Shown: positions 54,424-62,223 of the stretch, piece after piece
How the letters are laid out: every line of letters starts with the position of its first letter
Position numbering within the stretch: position 1 is the stretch's first letter
Source of the DNA: Pedobacter heparinus DSM 2366
GTDB taxonomy: Bacteria > Bacteroidota > Bacteroidia > Sphingobacteriales > Sphingobacteriaceae
NCBI RefSeq assembly: GCF_000023825.1
Contig: NC_013061.1
Span: 2,790,001-2,854,000 of the forward strand
DNA length: 64,000 nucleotides
Direction of reading: 5' to 3'
Program-made: the position numbers and the translations under genes
Notes under the pieces: model-generated
What the model saw: only the letters and a program-made list of their open reading frames with translations
Database searches by the model: none
Told to the model about the DNA's origin: nothing

Positions 54424-56712
54424 CTATTTACCTTCAAGCTCGGCTATGGTAAAAGCTTTTTCCCTATCCTTATACTGTTTTCTTACTTTGGCTACTTCAT
54501 CAATGGATACCTTTCCTGCATTATTTTCCCATGAACCACGGATAAAACTCAATACCTGCGCCACATCGTTGTCAGATATTTCATCGCTATGTGCAATCCC
54601 TGGCATATCGGCCGAAATCTCGGGCGCTTCATATACATAGCCGTTGATCTTAACCGGTCCGGTTAAACCATATAAAACAATAGAAATGAGTTTCTCTTTG
54701 TTTCCGGTAACCCATTCCGACTTATTTAACGGAGGGGCCAGCGACTTGATCCCATTGCCGTCCGGTGCATGACAGGTCTGACAGCTGGAAGCAAACAAAG
54801 CTGCCCCTTTAGGGAAATCCCTGATCAATAAAGAAGGGTCCCTGTTCTTCTGCGAATTGTTGACACCCGTAATCACTTTTTTCAACTGCTTGTTAATGGC
54901 CAGGTTGGCATCGGGTACCAGCCCTGCAATCTCTCCGGCAAACTGCTCCTCTCTATAGCTCAGGTTACTGATCACCGCAGCAGAAACGTAAGGGTTATCG
55001 GGATATTTCTTCACCAGCGCCAGCAACAGTGCATCTGCTGCAGGGGCATCATAAGGCCGGATGTAACTGGCTGCAAAACCCAGGTAAGGTGCGGCCATCT
55101 GATCATCAGCAGCAACCATCTTCAGCAGTTCATCTCTGAAATAGCGGTAGGAACTGCCATTGATTACAGCAGGCAGAACGCTTAAAGCCTGCATTTTTAC
55201 CGGCCATTGCGGCGACCTCAATAACTCCAGCACTTCATTCGTCTGCAAGGCCGACAAACCTTCCAGTACCCACATCGCATGGATGAGCTGCAAGGGCCGA
55301 TCCTTATGACCAAGCGCAGCTCTTAAATAAGGAATAGCCGATCTGTATCTGCCGTCAATCAGGATCTGCTGCGCCATGTCCCGCACCAGTCCGTTTTGAT
55401 GCCCCAGCATCGCAACCAGTGCCCCGGGCTCCTCAGTAAACTTTACAGCAGCTGTTTTACTGTTTTTAGGAACTATTTTATAGATCCTGCCACATCCAAG
55501 GGGTTGCGCCAGCTTCCTTTCTTCTATAATGTTTCTTAAATAAGGTGTTACATAGGTTTTATGCTGTATAATCCCCCTGTACATGTCAACCACATATAAG
55601 GCCCCATCCAGTCCGTTGTATAAACTTACAGGTCTGAAACGTTCGTCTATACTCGCCAGAAATTCTTTGCCCTGATAGGCCTGTGTTCCGCTCACCACAA
55701 AACCCTTCTCAGTCAGCACGTTCCGCTTAATTAAATTGGCCGATGGTTCTGCCACAAAGGCATTAAAATCGTAGGCATCACCAAACAGGTGCCCACGGTA
55801 AATAAGCGGTCCGCAGGCCGCCGTAAAATTCCTTAAACGCAGACTGTCATCGAGCGTTCCGGGCATATATCCCCTGTTTACACCTGGCGTAGGCCTTGCC
55901 GGATAAACCCGGTTGTCCCGTACCGTTCTTTCCGAATAGCCCTCCACACCATGCTGGTCGGGGTTCCTGGCACCATAACCCGGGCTAAAATAATCACTCA
56001 TCAGGTTGGTAGAATTGTCGTTGTAATAGAGCCGGCCATAGTTATCCTGACTGATCCCCCATTGTCCCCTGAAATGGGTTTCTTCTGTCACCCAGCGATC
56101 TCCATATTTGCGGTAGCGTTTGGTCGACTTGGCATTATAGATCCAGTTGTCCATCGCCCTCAGCAAGCCATTGGGCTGGTGTTCTACGTTCCCCTCCGCT
56201 GCATATTTATCATCAACCAGTATCCGCTTTCCGGGTTGATCATTTTTAATTTCATAGTACCAGAGGTTCGGCGATTCTGCCACCAGTATGCCCCCATCAA
56301 TCAAACAGATGGCCCTTGGCAATACCAGCGAATCTAAAAAAACCTTCCGCTCATCTGCCACACCATCGCCATTCTTGTCCTCAAGGATCACGATCTTACC
56401 ATTTGGCCTGTCCTCCCCTTTGCCATATACATCTGGCATATAGCCTACCATTTCTACTACCCAGATCCGGCCCCTGGCATCAAAGCTAAGGGCCACAGGT
56501 GCAGTAACCAGCGGCTCGGCAGCCACCAGCTTCACTTCAAAACCATTTTCCAGCTTCATCAGCTTAATGGCCGCATCGGCCGGTATCACCGGCGATCCGG
56601 TGGTATCGGGCATCAGGCCGGGCCTGGCTGTTCCAGTCGTTTTTTTATAACTCTGGCATTGGTACAACGTAAAAACAAAGAGTGCTAAAAGGGTATAAAT
56701 ATATAATTTCAT
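54424..56712 (-). CDS. Lipid-anchored PVC-type dehydrogenase with C-terminal cytochrome c
   Basis: A 762-residue lipoprotein (lipobox near residue 19, LYQCQS). The N-terminal beta-propeller-like region (about 45-410) resembles sorbosone-dehydrogenase-type domains (SFDARGRIWVVEMVGYMPDVYG, PNGKIVILEDKNGDG). Helical HEAT-like repeats (about 430-600) follow, then a cytochrome c with heme motif CQTCH (Cys644, Cys647, His648). It probably oxidises a sugar or alcohol in the periplasm and passes electrons on; substrate unknown. rpiB is 6 bp upstream on the same strand. Confidence 0.85.
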   Translation of the reverse strand: MKLYIYTLLALFVFTLYQCQSYKKTTGTARPGLMPDTTGSPVIPADAAIKLMKLENGFEVKLVAAEPLVTAPVALSFDARGRIWVVEMVGYMPDVYGKGEDRPNGKIVILEDKNGDGVADERKVFLDSLVLPRAICLIDGGILVAESPNLWYYEIKNDQPGKRILVDDKYAAEGNVEHQPNGLLRAMDNWIYNAKSTKRYRKYGDRWVTEETHFRGQWGISQDNYGRLYYNDNSTNLMSDYFSPGYGARNPDQHGVEGYSERTVRDNRVYPARPTPGVNRGYMPGTLDDSLRLRNFTAACGPLIYRGHLFGDAYDFNAFVAEPSANLIKRNVLTEKGFVVSGTQAYQGKEFLASIDERFRPVSLYNGLDGALYVVDMYRGIIQHKTYVTPYLRNIIEERKLAQPLGCGRIYKIVPKNSKTAAVKFTEEPGALVAMLGHQNGLVRDMAQQILIDGRYRSAIPYLRAALGHKDRPLQLIHAMWVLEGLSALQTNEVLELLRSPQWPVKMQALSVLPAVINGSSYRYFRDELLKMVAADDQMAAPYLGFAASYIRPYDAPAADALLLALVKKYPDNPYVSAAVISNLSYREEQFAGEIAGLVPDANLAINKQLKKVITGVNNSQKNRDPSLLIRDFPKGAALFASSCQTCHAPDGNGIKSLAPPLNKSEWVTGNKEKLISIVLYGLTGPVKINGYVYEAPEISADMPGIAHSDEISDNDVAQVLSFIRGSWENNAGKVSIDEVAKVRKQYKDREKAFTIAELEGK

Positions 56713-56718
56713 AAAGGT

Positions 56719-57168
56719 TTACAATTCCTCGTTCTCAATAGCAGTTATTTTGGCCAGTCTTTTTATATGGCGCTCCTCATGGGTAAAACTTGCCTTTAAA
56801 AAAGCAAAGCTGATGTCCTTTGCCAGCTCTATCCCGATCACCCGTTCGCCCATACACAGGATATTGACATCATCGTGTTCTACCGACTGGTGTGCAGAAT
56901 ACGTATCATGGCATACACCGGCCCTTATCCCTTTAAACTTATTGGCCGCAATACTCACCCCTACCGCACTTCCGCAAACCAGGATGCCCCTTTCCCCTTT
57001 TTTTTCAAGAATGGCCCTGGCTACAGCTGCCGCATGGTCCGGATAATCCGTAGCAGCCGATGTATATGTCCCCAGATCCAGCACCTCATACCCTGCGGCT
57101 GTTAAAGTAGTCAGCAGTATATTTTTATAGGTAAAACCTGCATGATCTGAACCTATTATTATCTTCAT
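56719..57168 (-). CDS. rpiB: Ribose 5-phosphate isomerase B
   Basis: A 149-residue enzyme interconverting ribose 5-phosphate and ribulose 5-phosphate. IIIGSDHAGF opens the sequence. The catalytic Cys65 lies in LVCGSAVGVSIAANKF and the GVCHDTYSAHQSVEHDDVNILCMG helix contains the active-site histidines. Related allose-6-phosphate isomerases share all these residues. It is the first gene of a pair with the cytochrome c dehydrogenase. Confidence 0.95.
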   Translation of the reverse strand: MKIIIGSDHAGFTYKNILLTTLTAAGYEVLDLGTYTSAATDYPDHAAAVARAILEKKGERGILVCGSAVGVSIAANKFKGIRAGVCHDTYSAHQSVEHDDVNILCMGERVIGIELAKDISFAFLKASFTHEERHIKRLAKITAIENEEL

Positions 57169-57277
57169 GATGATTTATGTTTATTAAAGTGCCAATTTAG
57201 CCAATTTTATCTATTTTTACTGTAGCGTTTGTATGACACTCTGCGTTTTAACAACAATATTTCACAAATCTTAAAAT

Positions 57278-58000
57278 ATGATAATGAACCTTTTTACTAA
57301 ACCGCTTTCCTTAAAATTTGCAAAACTTACTGCATTTTCGATTGCAGCCGCCAGCACCCTATTGTTAAATTCCTGCTCAAAAGATCCTGACCCGGTACAG
57401 GACGTTTCGTTTTTAGCCATTACCAATGCCTCGCCTACCCTGGCCTCTTATAATGTATATATTGGCGCTAACCAGGCCAACCGGAGTGGGGCCCTCGGCT
57501 TTGGCAGCAATGTTGCCTATGCGCAGTGCGCTGTTGGCAGCAACAGCGTTAAGTTTACCACTACCAGCAATACGGAAAGTGTCATCACCAAAGCTGTAAA
57601 TGTAGAAGCAAATACGGCAAACTCCCTTTTCCTGATCGGTAAAGCCGGTCAGCTGGACTACCTGGTGCTCAAAGACCAGCTGGGCAGTGTCAGCTCCGAC
57701 AAAACCTTTATCCGCTTCATCAACCTTTCGCCCGATGCCCCGGCATTGGACCTGGCTGTTAAAGATGGCAATACGCTTATTGCCGATAAAGCATATAAAG
57801 CCAGCAGCAGCTTTACAGAGTTCGAAGCAAAAACATACGTTTTAGTGGTTAAGGATAAAGCAACAGGAACAACACTAAAACGCGAACTGGCCAGTACCGA
57901 ATTTAAGGCCGGCAGGTCTTATACCATTATTGCTGCTGGTTTAGTTGCCCCTGCCAATACGGAACAGGCCTTTACCACACAGATCATCACCAATCAGTAA
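57278..58000 (+). CDS. DUF4397 lipoprotein
   Basis: A 240-residue exported lipoprotein (lipobox near residue 32, LLLNSCS, with a basic N-terminus). Two DUF4397 repeats follow: AITNASPTLASYNVYIG and FIRFINLSPDAPALDLAV. The C-terminal strand SYTIIAAGLV is typical. The family is found in Bacteroidota cell-surface proteins with unknown role. Confidence 0.85.
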   Translation: MIMNLFTKPLSLKFAKLTAFSIAAASTLLLNSCSKDPDPVQDVSFLAITNASPTLASYNVYIGANQANRSGALGFGSNVAYAQCAVGSNSVKFTTTSNTESVITKAVNVEANTANSLFLIGKAGQLDYLVLKDQLGSVSSDKTFIRFINLSPDAPALDLAVKDGNTLIADKAYKASSSFTEFEAKTYVLVVKDKATGTTLKRELASTEFKAGRSYTIIAAGLVAPANTEQAFTTQIITNQ

Positions 58001-58021
58001 TCATAAGATCTCCACTATAAA

Positions 58022-58055
58022 AAAGGGCGCATATACATCATGTATAGCGCCCTTT
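58022..58055. terminator. Bidirectional terminator between DUF4397 and the Arg/Asp-rich gene
   Basis: AAAGGGCGC (58022-58030) pairs with GCGCCCTTT (58047-58055). Inside, TATACA-tca-TGTATA extends the stem. It has A and T flanks on both sides, so it can work in both directions for the convergent genes. Confidence 0.85.
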
Positions 58056-58065
58056 CGGTTTAAAT

Positions 58066-58081
58066 TGTGTGTGTGTGTGTG
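58066..58081. repeat. (TG)8 dinucleotide repeat
   Basis: Eight TG units lie between the terminator and the stop of the minus-strand gene. The tract is outside any coding region and so is not a phase-variation switch in a gene. Confidence 0.9.
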
Positions 58082-58085
58082 GTGG

Positions 58086-58691
58086 TTAGTGTCTTCCCCT
58101 GCCATGCCCTTTGTCATTTCCACGATCATGACCCCGGTCATTTCCTCTGTCATTGTCCCGGCCGCCCCAGTTGCCATGCCCACGGTCCCTGTCATAACCT
58201 CTGTCTCTATCTCTATCATAACCTCTATCATAACCTCTGTCACGCTCTCTGGAGTAGAATTTCTTTGCCTGTCCCGGAGGCATACCATGCGGATGGCCTT
58301 TTACGACATAATATCTTGAATCGTTGCTGTACCTGATGACCGGCTGGCTCCTTACATTCCTGTATCTCGAATAATATACCCTGTCATGGTCAAAGTTCCG
58401 GTAAGAATTTACCACTACCTTATAACCGTTATAAAGGTCGTAACTCCTGTACCTCGAAGGCAATGAAGCCGAAAACCTCCACCTGTTGCCCTCCATATAA
58501 ATGAACTGGCGTTTTGGTACATGATAATAACACTCTACATCCGGCAGGTAATAATAATCCACATAATCATAGCCTACTGGTCCCCATAAAGGTTGTGAGC
58601 CAATATTTACATTGATACTTAACTGTGCCTTTGCCTGGTAGGGCATCCATCCCATTATTCCAAACATTCCTAATAATACTAACCTTTTCAT
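58086..58691 (-). CDS. Secreted Arg/Asp/Gly-rich protein
   Basis: A protein of about 201 residues from the ATG at 58691, with a signal peptide ending near residue 22 (YQAKAQLS). The middle has Tyr-rich stretches (YDYVDYYYLPDVECYYHVP and YNGYKVVVNSYRNFDHDRVYYSRYRN) typical of envelope-surface proteins of Bacteroidota. From about residue 145 on it is a degenerate repeat of Arg-Asp-Arg-Gly-Tyr/His/Asn-Asp units. No enzymatic domain is seen. The Arg/Asp tract is likely disordered and zwitterionic. The start is chosen because a longer frame (58733) lacks a signal peptide. Confidence 0.7.
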   Translation of the reverse strand: MKRLVLLGMFGIMGWMPYQAKAQLSINVNIGSQPLWGPVGYDYVDYYYLPDVECYYHVPKRQFIYMEGNRWRFSASLPSRYRSYDLYNGYKVVVNSYRNFDHDRVYYSRYRNVRSQPVIRYSNDSRYYVVKGHPHGMPPGQAKKFYSRERDRGYDRGYDRDRDRGYDRDRGHGNWGGRDNDRGNDRGHDRGNDKGHGRGRH

Positions 58692-58744
58692 AAACCAAAT
58701 ATTTAAAGTTCCATTTGTGTGTTGTTGAATCAAATCTCTATACT

Positions 58745-58811
58745 GAACATGAAATCAACATGAAATTTCAGAATTATTATTTTTTTTATTTTTCATCTTA
58801 ATTTCATGTTC
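58745..58811. promoter_or_regulatory. Two tandem operator pairs, OmpR type
   Basis: Plus strand: ACATGAAATCA and ACATGAAATTT (from 58747 and 58758) are direct repeats spaced by 11 bp. Minus strand: ACATGAAATTA and AGATGAAAAAT (complement of 58789-58810) are again spaced by 11 bp, in opposite orientation. OmpR/PhoB-type regulators bind such repeats. The region lies between the two divergent genes and near a gene for such a regulator. Confidence 0.6.
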
Positions 58812-58888
58812 GGTCTGCATCTTCGTACCATTAATTATCTGGGCGCGGATAATTATAACACACACAATGTTTAAGTTGAGAAATGTTA

Positions 58889-58912
58889 GTTTGCCTCTGC
58901 AGAGAGGCAAAC
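58889..58912 (+). promoter_or_regulatory. Hairpin in the leader of the Lys-rich protein gene
   Basis: GTTTGCCTCT (58889-58898) and AGAGGCAAAC (58903-58912) are a perfect 10-bp stem with a 4-nt loop. TTTCTATATATTT follows. It is 19 bp before the ATG at 58931 and could be a terminator-like or translation-controlling structure. Confidence 0.5.
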
Positions 58913-58930
58913 TTTCTATATATTTACAGG

Positions 58931-59191
58931 ATGAGTACAGCTATTTTCTTCCGTATATGCCTTACAGCCATGGTCATCTCCTGGCTTCCCCTCGCCTCTT
59001 CAGCCAGCAATACGCGCCATACGTCTTATAAAACAAGCTGGCAGGACAAAAAAGATAAAAGGCAGGAACGCGGTAAAGAAAATAAGAAACCAGAGGTGAA
59101 AGAAGTTCCGCAATCCAGGAAACAGGAAAAGCCGGAAGAAGTAAAACCAGATAAAAAAGAAAAGCCGAAAGATAAAAGAGGAAATAACTAA
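58931..59191 (+). CDS. Small secreted Lys/Glu-rich protein
   Basis: An 86-residue protein from the ATG at 58931 (a start at 58883 lies in the hairpin and lacks a signal-peptide start). The signal peptide ends near residue 25 (ASSASN). The mature part is almost purely Lys, Glu, Pro, Asp, Gln and Arg and certainly disordered. It lies 9 bp upstream of the response regulator start, so it is likely cotranscribed with the two-component genes. Confidence 0.65.
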   Translation: MSTAIFFRICLTAMVISWLPLASSASNTRHTSYKTSWQDKKDKRQERGKENKKPEVKEVPQSRKQEKPEEVKPDKKEKPKDKRGNN

Positions 59192-59200
59192 GCCCATATT

Positions 59201-59875
59201 ATGAAGGTCCTGATTGTAGAAGATGAAAAAACACTGGCTTATGAAATGGAAGACTTTTTGAAAAAGGCCTTTTATATCTGCGATCTGGCACATAACATCA
59301 GCGATGGGCTCGAAAAAATCAGTGCCAACAGCTACGACTTTATTTTACTCGACCTCGGACTGCCAGATGGGGATGGGCTAACCCTGCTCCCAAAAGCAAA
59401 AAAACACAATCCTGATGCAGCTTATATCATTTTAACGGCCCGGGGAAACCTGGAAGACAGGATTGCAGGGCTCGATCTGGGGGCCGACGATTACCTGCCC
59501 AAACCTTTCTCCCTGCTCGAACTGCAATCCAGGATGCAGGCCATTGCCCGCCGTAAATTCAATCTTAAAGAAGAGTTATTGCCCCTGGGCGATTTTAAGC
59601 TCGACCTGCAAAAAAGGCTCATCTTTTTTAACGGACAGCAAATCGAGCTTTCCAGAAAGGAATTTGATATCCTCAGCTACCTTTTCCTGCACAGCAACCG
59701 CGTGCTTACCCGCATGCAGCTGAGTGAACACATCTGGGGTACCTTTGCTGATGACGATTACGATTCCAATTATATAGATGCGCACATCAAGAACATCAGA
59801 AAAAAGCTGAATGCCTGGGCAGCTACAAATTTCCTGGAAACAGTACGTGGTGTAGGTTACAGAATAAAGAAATAA
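59201..59875 (+). CDS. OmpR-family response regulator
   Basis: A 224-residue regulator. Phospho-acceptor Asp51 lies in FILLDLGLPDGDG and Lys101 in YLPKPFS. The winged-helix DNA-binding domain covers about 125-224 (LSRKEFDILSYLFLHSNRVLT and the recognition helix YIDAHIKNIRKKL). It is the first of two genes with the kinase next to it; its binding sites are probably the repeats at 58745-58811. Confidence 0.95.
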   Translation: MKVLIVEDEKTLAYEMEDFLKKAFYICDLAHNISDGLEKISANSYDFILLDLGLPDGDGLTLLPKAKKHNPDAAYIILTARGNLEDRIAGLDLGADDYLPKPFSLLELQSRMQAIARRKFNLKEELLPLGDFKLDLQKRLIFFNGQQIELSRKEFDILSYLFLHSNRVLTRMQLSEHIWGTFADDDYDSNYIDAHIKNIRKKLNAWAATNFLETVRGVGYRIKK

Positions 59876-61192
59876 TTGAAACTATCTGCCAAATTAATCC
59901 TGTTCATTACCAGCTCAAAGCTAGCTGTAGTGCTGCTGTTTGTCATTTCCCTCCCTTTCCTCGTTAACGGCATCGTATCCGAATACATCAGTTATTCTTT
60001 GCGCCTGCAGCAGGATAAAGTCATCCGTATCATCCATAAAAACGGCATCAACTATTACCTGCAGGGCGACAATAACTATGGCAGCTATACCATGCTCAAA
60101 GAAGAATACATCGCCCTCGAGCCTTCAACAGCAAATACCCGTATCGATACCATAAAAACGGCCAAACGTCTGGTAGAAAGGGATACGCTCAATTACAGGA
60201 TCCTGATGCATACCTTTAATTATGAAGGAAAAAATTACCTGCTCGAAATCGGAAAAACGACTTCCAGCATCAACCAGTACAACAAGCCCCTGCAAAGACT
60301 GGCCCTGTATGTACTCATGGGCCTCATCGCCCTGAGCCTGCTGTTCGACCTGCTTTTTACCCGTGCACTCATCAGGCCACTCGGAAAAATCATCAAATCA
60401 AAGCTCATCGACAGGAAATTTCCTTTCAAAAACCATCCTGCACCCATACGCACCTCTACGTACGATTTTAAATACCTCGATGAATCCCTGATCCTGCTCA
60501 TGGAACAGATCAATGAAGCTTTCGAGAAAGAACGGGAATTTACCGCCAATGCCTCCCATGAGCTCATGACCCCCATCAGCATCCTGCAAAATAAAATGGA
60601 AAACCTGATTGGTGATGAACAGCTGAACGAGGAAGCAGTCGTAAAAATTGCCGATATGATGAAAACGCTCGACCGGTTAAAAAAGATCTCCAGGTCGCTC
60701 CTCCTCATCTCCAGGATCGAAAACGAACAGTTCGCCAAATCCGATAGCCTAAAGCCTGCAGCACTGATCAGAGAAGTACTCGATGAGATCAGCCACCGTC
60801 TGGAAGAGAAAAACCTGGATATTTCTGTTCAGCTTAACGACCAGGTCCTGTTAAAGGGTGTCAACCACGATCTTCTCTTCCAGTTGTTCTATAACCTCAT
60901 CAACAATGCCATCAAGTACAACGTACCTGCCGGCAACATCACCATCACAGACCAGGAAATCAGCCAGAACAGCTATTTAATTACCATACAGGATACTGGA
61001 ATTGGTATTGCCGCCGAAGAACTGCCCTTTATTTTCGACCGTTTCCGAAAAGCAAACCTGAAAGAAAACGTAGGTTATGGCCTCGGACTTTCCATCGTAA
61101 AAAGCATCGCTGCTTATCACAACATAACTATCAAAGTAAGTTCAACCTTGCAAAAGGGCAGCACGTTTAAGCTGTACTTCAAATTAAAATAA
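59876..61192 (+). CDS. EnvZ-type sensor histidine kinase
   Basis: A 438-residue membrane kinase with two membrane segments (about residues 10-35 and 140-165) around a periplasmic sensor domain. HisKA has phosphorylated His228 in ASHELMTPI, and the HATPase domain has NLINNAIKYN, DTGIGI and GYGLGLSI. The start is a TTG directly after the stop of the regulator gene, so the two are translationally coupled. Confidence 0.94.
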   Translation: MKLSAKLILFITSSKLAVVLLFVISLPFLVNGIVSEYISYSLRLQQDKVIRIIHKNGINYYLQGDNNYGSYTMLKEEYIALEPSTANTRIDTIKTAKRLVERDTLNYRILMHTFNYEGKNYLLEIGKTTSSINQYNKPLQRLALYVLMGLIALSLLFDLLFTRALIRPLGKIIKSKLIDRKFPFKNHPAPIRTSTYDFKYLDESLILLMEQINEAFEKEREFTANASHELMTPISILQNKMENLIGDEQLNEEAVVKIADMMKTLDRLKKISRSLLLISRIENEQFAKSDSLKPAALIREVLDEISHRLEEKNLDISVQLNDQVLLKGVNHDLLFQLFYNLINNAIKYNVPAGNITITDQEISQNSYLITIQDTGIGIAAEELPFIFDRFRKANLKENVGYGLGLSIVKSIAAYHNITIKVSSTLQKGSTFKLYFKLK

Positions 61193-61265
61193 CCAGATTT
61201 TTGAATTTAAATGACCATAATTTTCAAATAGAATCAGATATTAGCTTTCACATTTAAACTTAGCT

Positions 61266-61748
61266 ATGAAAAAACTATTTCTTGCCTTATTGTTAAGCGT
61301 ACTTTCCACAATTACTTTTGCGCAAAACCCTATTGTGGGTACCGATATGCCCAAAGCAGTTTTTTACAAAGCGGATGGCAAAACATTCAATACAGACCAG
61401 ATTACAAAAGGCAGCAAATCCCTGCTGATGCTGTTCGATGCCACCTGCGAACATTGCCAGAAAGTAGTATCCAACATTTCAAAAAGAAGCACAGAACTTA
61501 AAAATGTTAACCTCTACCTCATTTCGCAGGATGAATACCGCTCCATCAATTATTTCATGGACAATTTTGGCAAACCTTTAAAAACAATGAAAAATGTAAG
61601 TGTATTGCAGGATAAAGACCACGTTTTCATCCCACTGTTCCACCCCAAACAGTACCCAGCCCTTTACCTTTATGGAAAAGATAAAAAGCTGGAATTTTAT
61701 TCAAGTGATGAAAGGGATGTACCCAGGTTCTTCAGCCGGATCAAATAA
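61266..61748 (+). CDS. Secreted thioredoxin-like/TlpA-type protein
   Basis: A 160-residue exported protein with a signal peptide ending near residue 19 (TITFAQ). A thioredoxin fold carries the redox pair Cys61-Glu-His-Cys64. It is not the CGPC of thioredoxin, so a disulfide or peroxide-related role in the periplasm is likely. It converges with a DUF4440 gene 4 bp away. Confidence 0.85.
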   Translation: MKKLFLALLLSVLSTITFAQNPIVGTDMPKAVFYKADGKTFNTDQITKGSKSLLMLFDATCEHCQKVVSNISKRSTELKNVNLYLISQDEYRSINYFMDNFGKPLKTMKNVSVLQDKDHVFIPLFHPKQYPALYLYGKDKKLEFYSSDERDVPRFFSRIK

Positions 61749-61751
61749 AAA

Positions 61752-62183
61752 TCAATAGCTGATCTTAAAGGAACGTCTGGCCAGCAGCTTCCAGGCTTCC
61801 CCTTGTTTCTCCCAAACCAGTACCACGCCAAGGTTAACTTTTGCAGGAATACCGCCATCGTTGGTATTGCCCCTCAGCAGGTGGCGTACGATAGCTGTAT
61901 TTCCGGCAACGGTAATGGATTGTTCCGACAGCTCTATGGTCTTAAAATCAGATTTTTTGGTAGAAAGCGCAGTTACAAAAGCAGCTTTATCTTCAATATG
62001 TCCGTTAGAATGTCCATAGGTCAGGTTATCGGTAACCAGACTTTCCAGATCGGCCTTATTTCCGCTGATCATCGCTACGCGTAGTTTTTCAGTTAATTCT
62101 GCAATTTTAGTTTCGTCCTTTGATTGTGCCGAAGCAAGTAAACTCATAATGGTAAATGTGATTAAAATGATGGTCTGTTTCAT
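61752..62183 (-). CDS. Secreted DUF4440/NTF2-like protein
   Basis: A 143-residue protein with a signal peptide ending near residue 19 (LLASAQS). The DUF4440 fold is recognisable: KIAELTEKLRVAMISGNKADLESLVTDNLTYGHSNG, then the strand VAGNTAIVRHLLRG and VVLVWEKQGEAWKLLARRSF. Family proteins bind small molecules; the ligand is not known. Confidence 0.85.
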   Translation of the reverse strand: MKQTIILITFTIMSLLASAQSKDETKIAELTEKLRVAMISGNKADLESLVTDNLTYGHSNGHIEDKAAFVTALSTKKSDFKTIELSEQSITVAGNTAIVRHLLRGNTNDGGIPAKVNLGVVLVWEKQGEAWKLLARRSFKISY

Positions 62184-62223
62184 ATATCATATAGCTATGT
62201 TCAACAGATAAATATATGGATAA

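Noticed and set aside
58066..58081. (TG)8 tract as a phase-variation switch
   Set aside because: It lies in intergenic sequence after a terminator and does not affect any reading frame or evident promoter.
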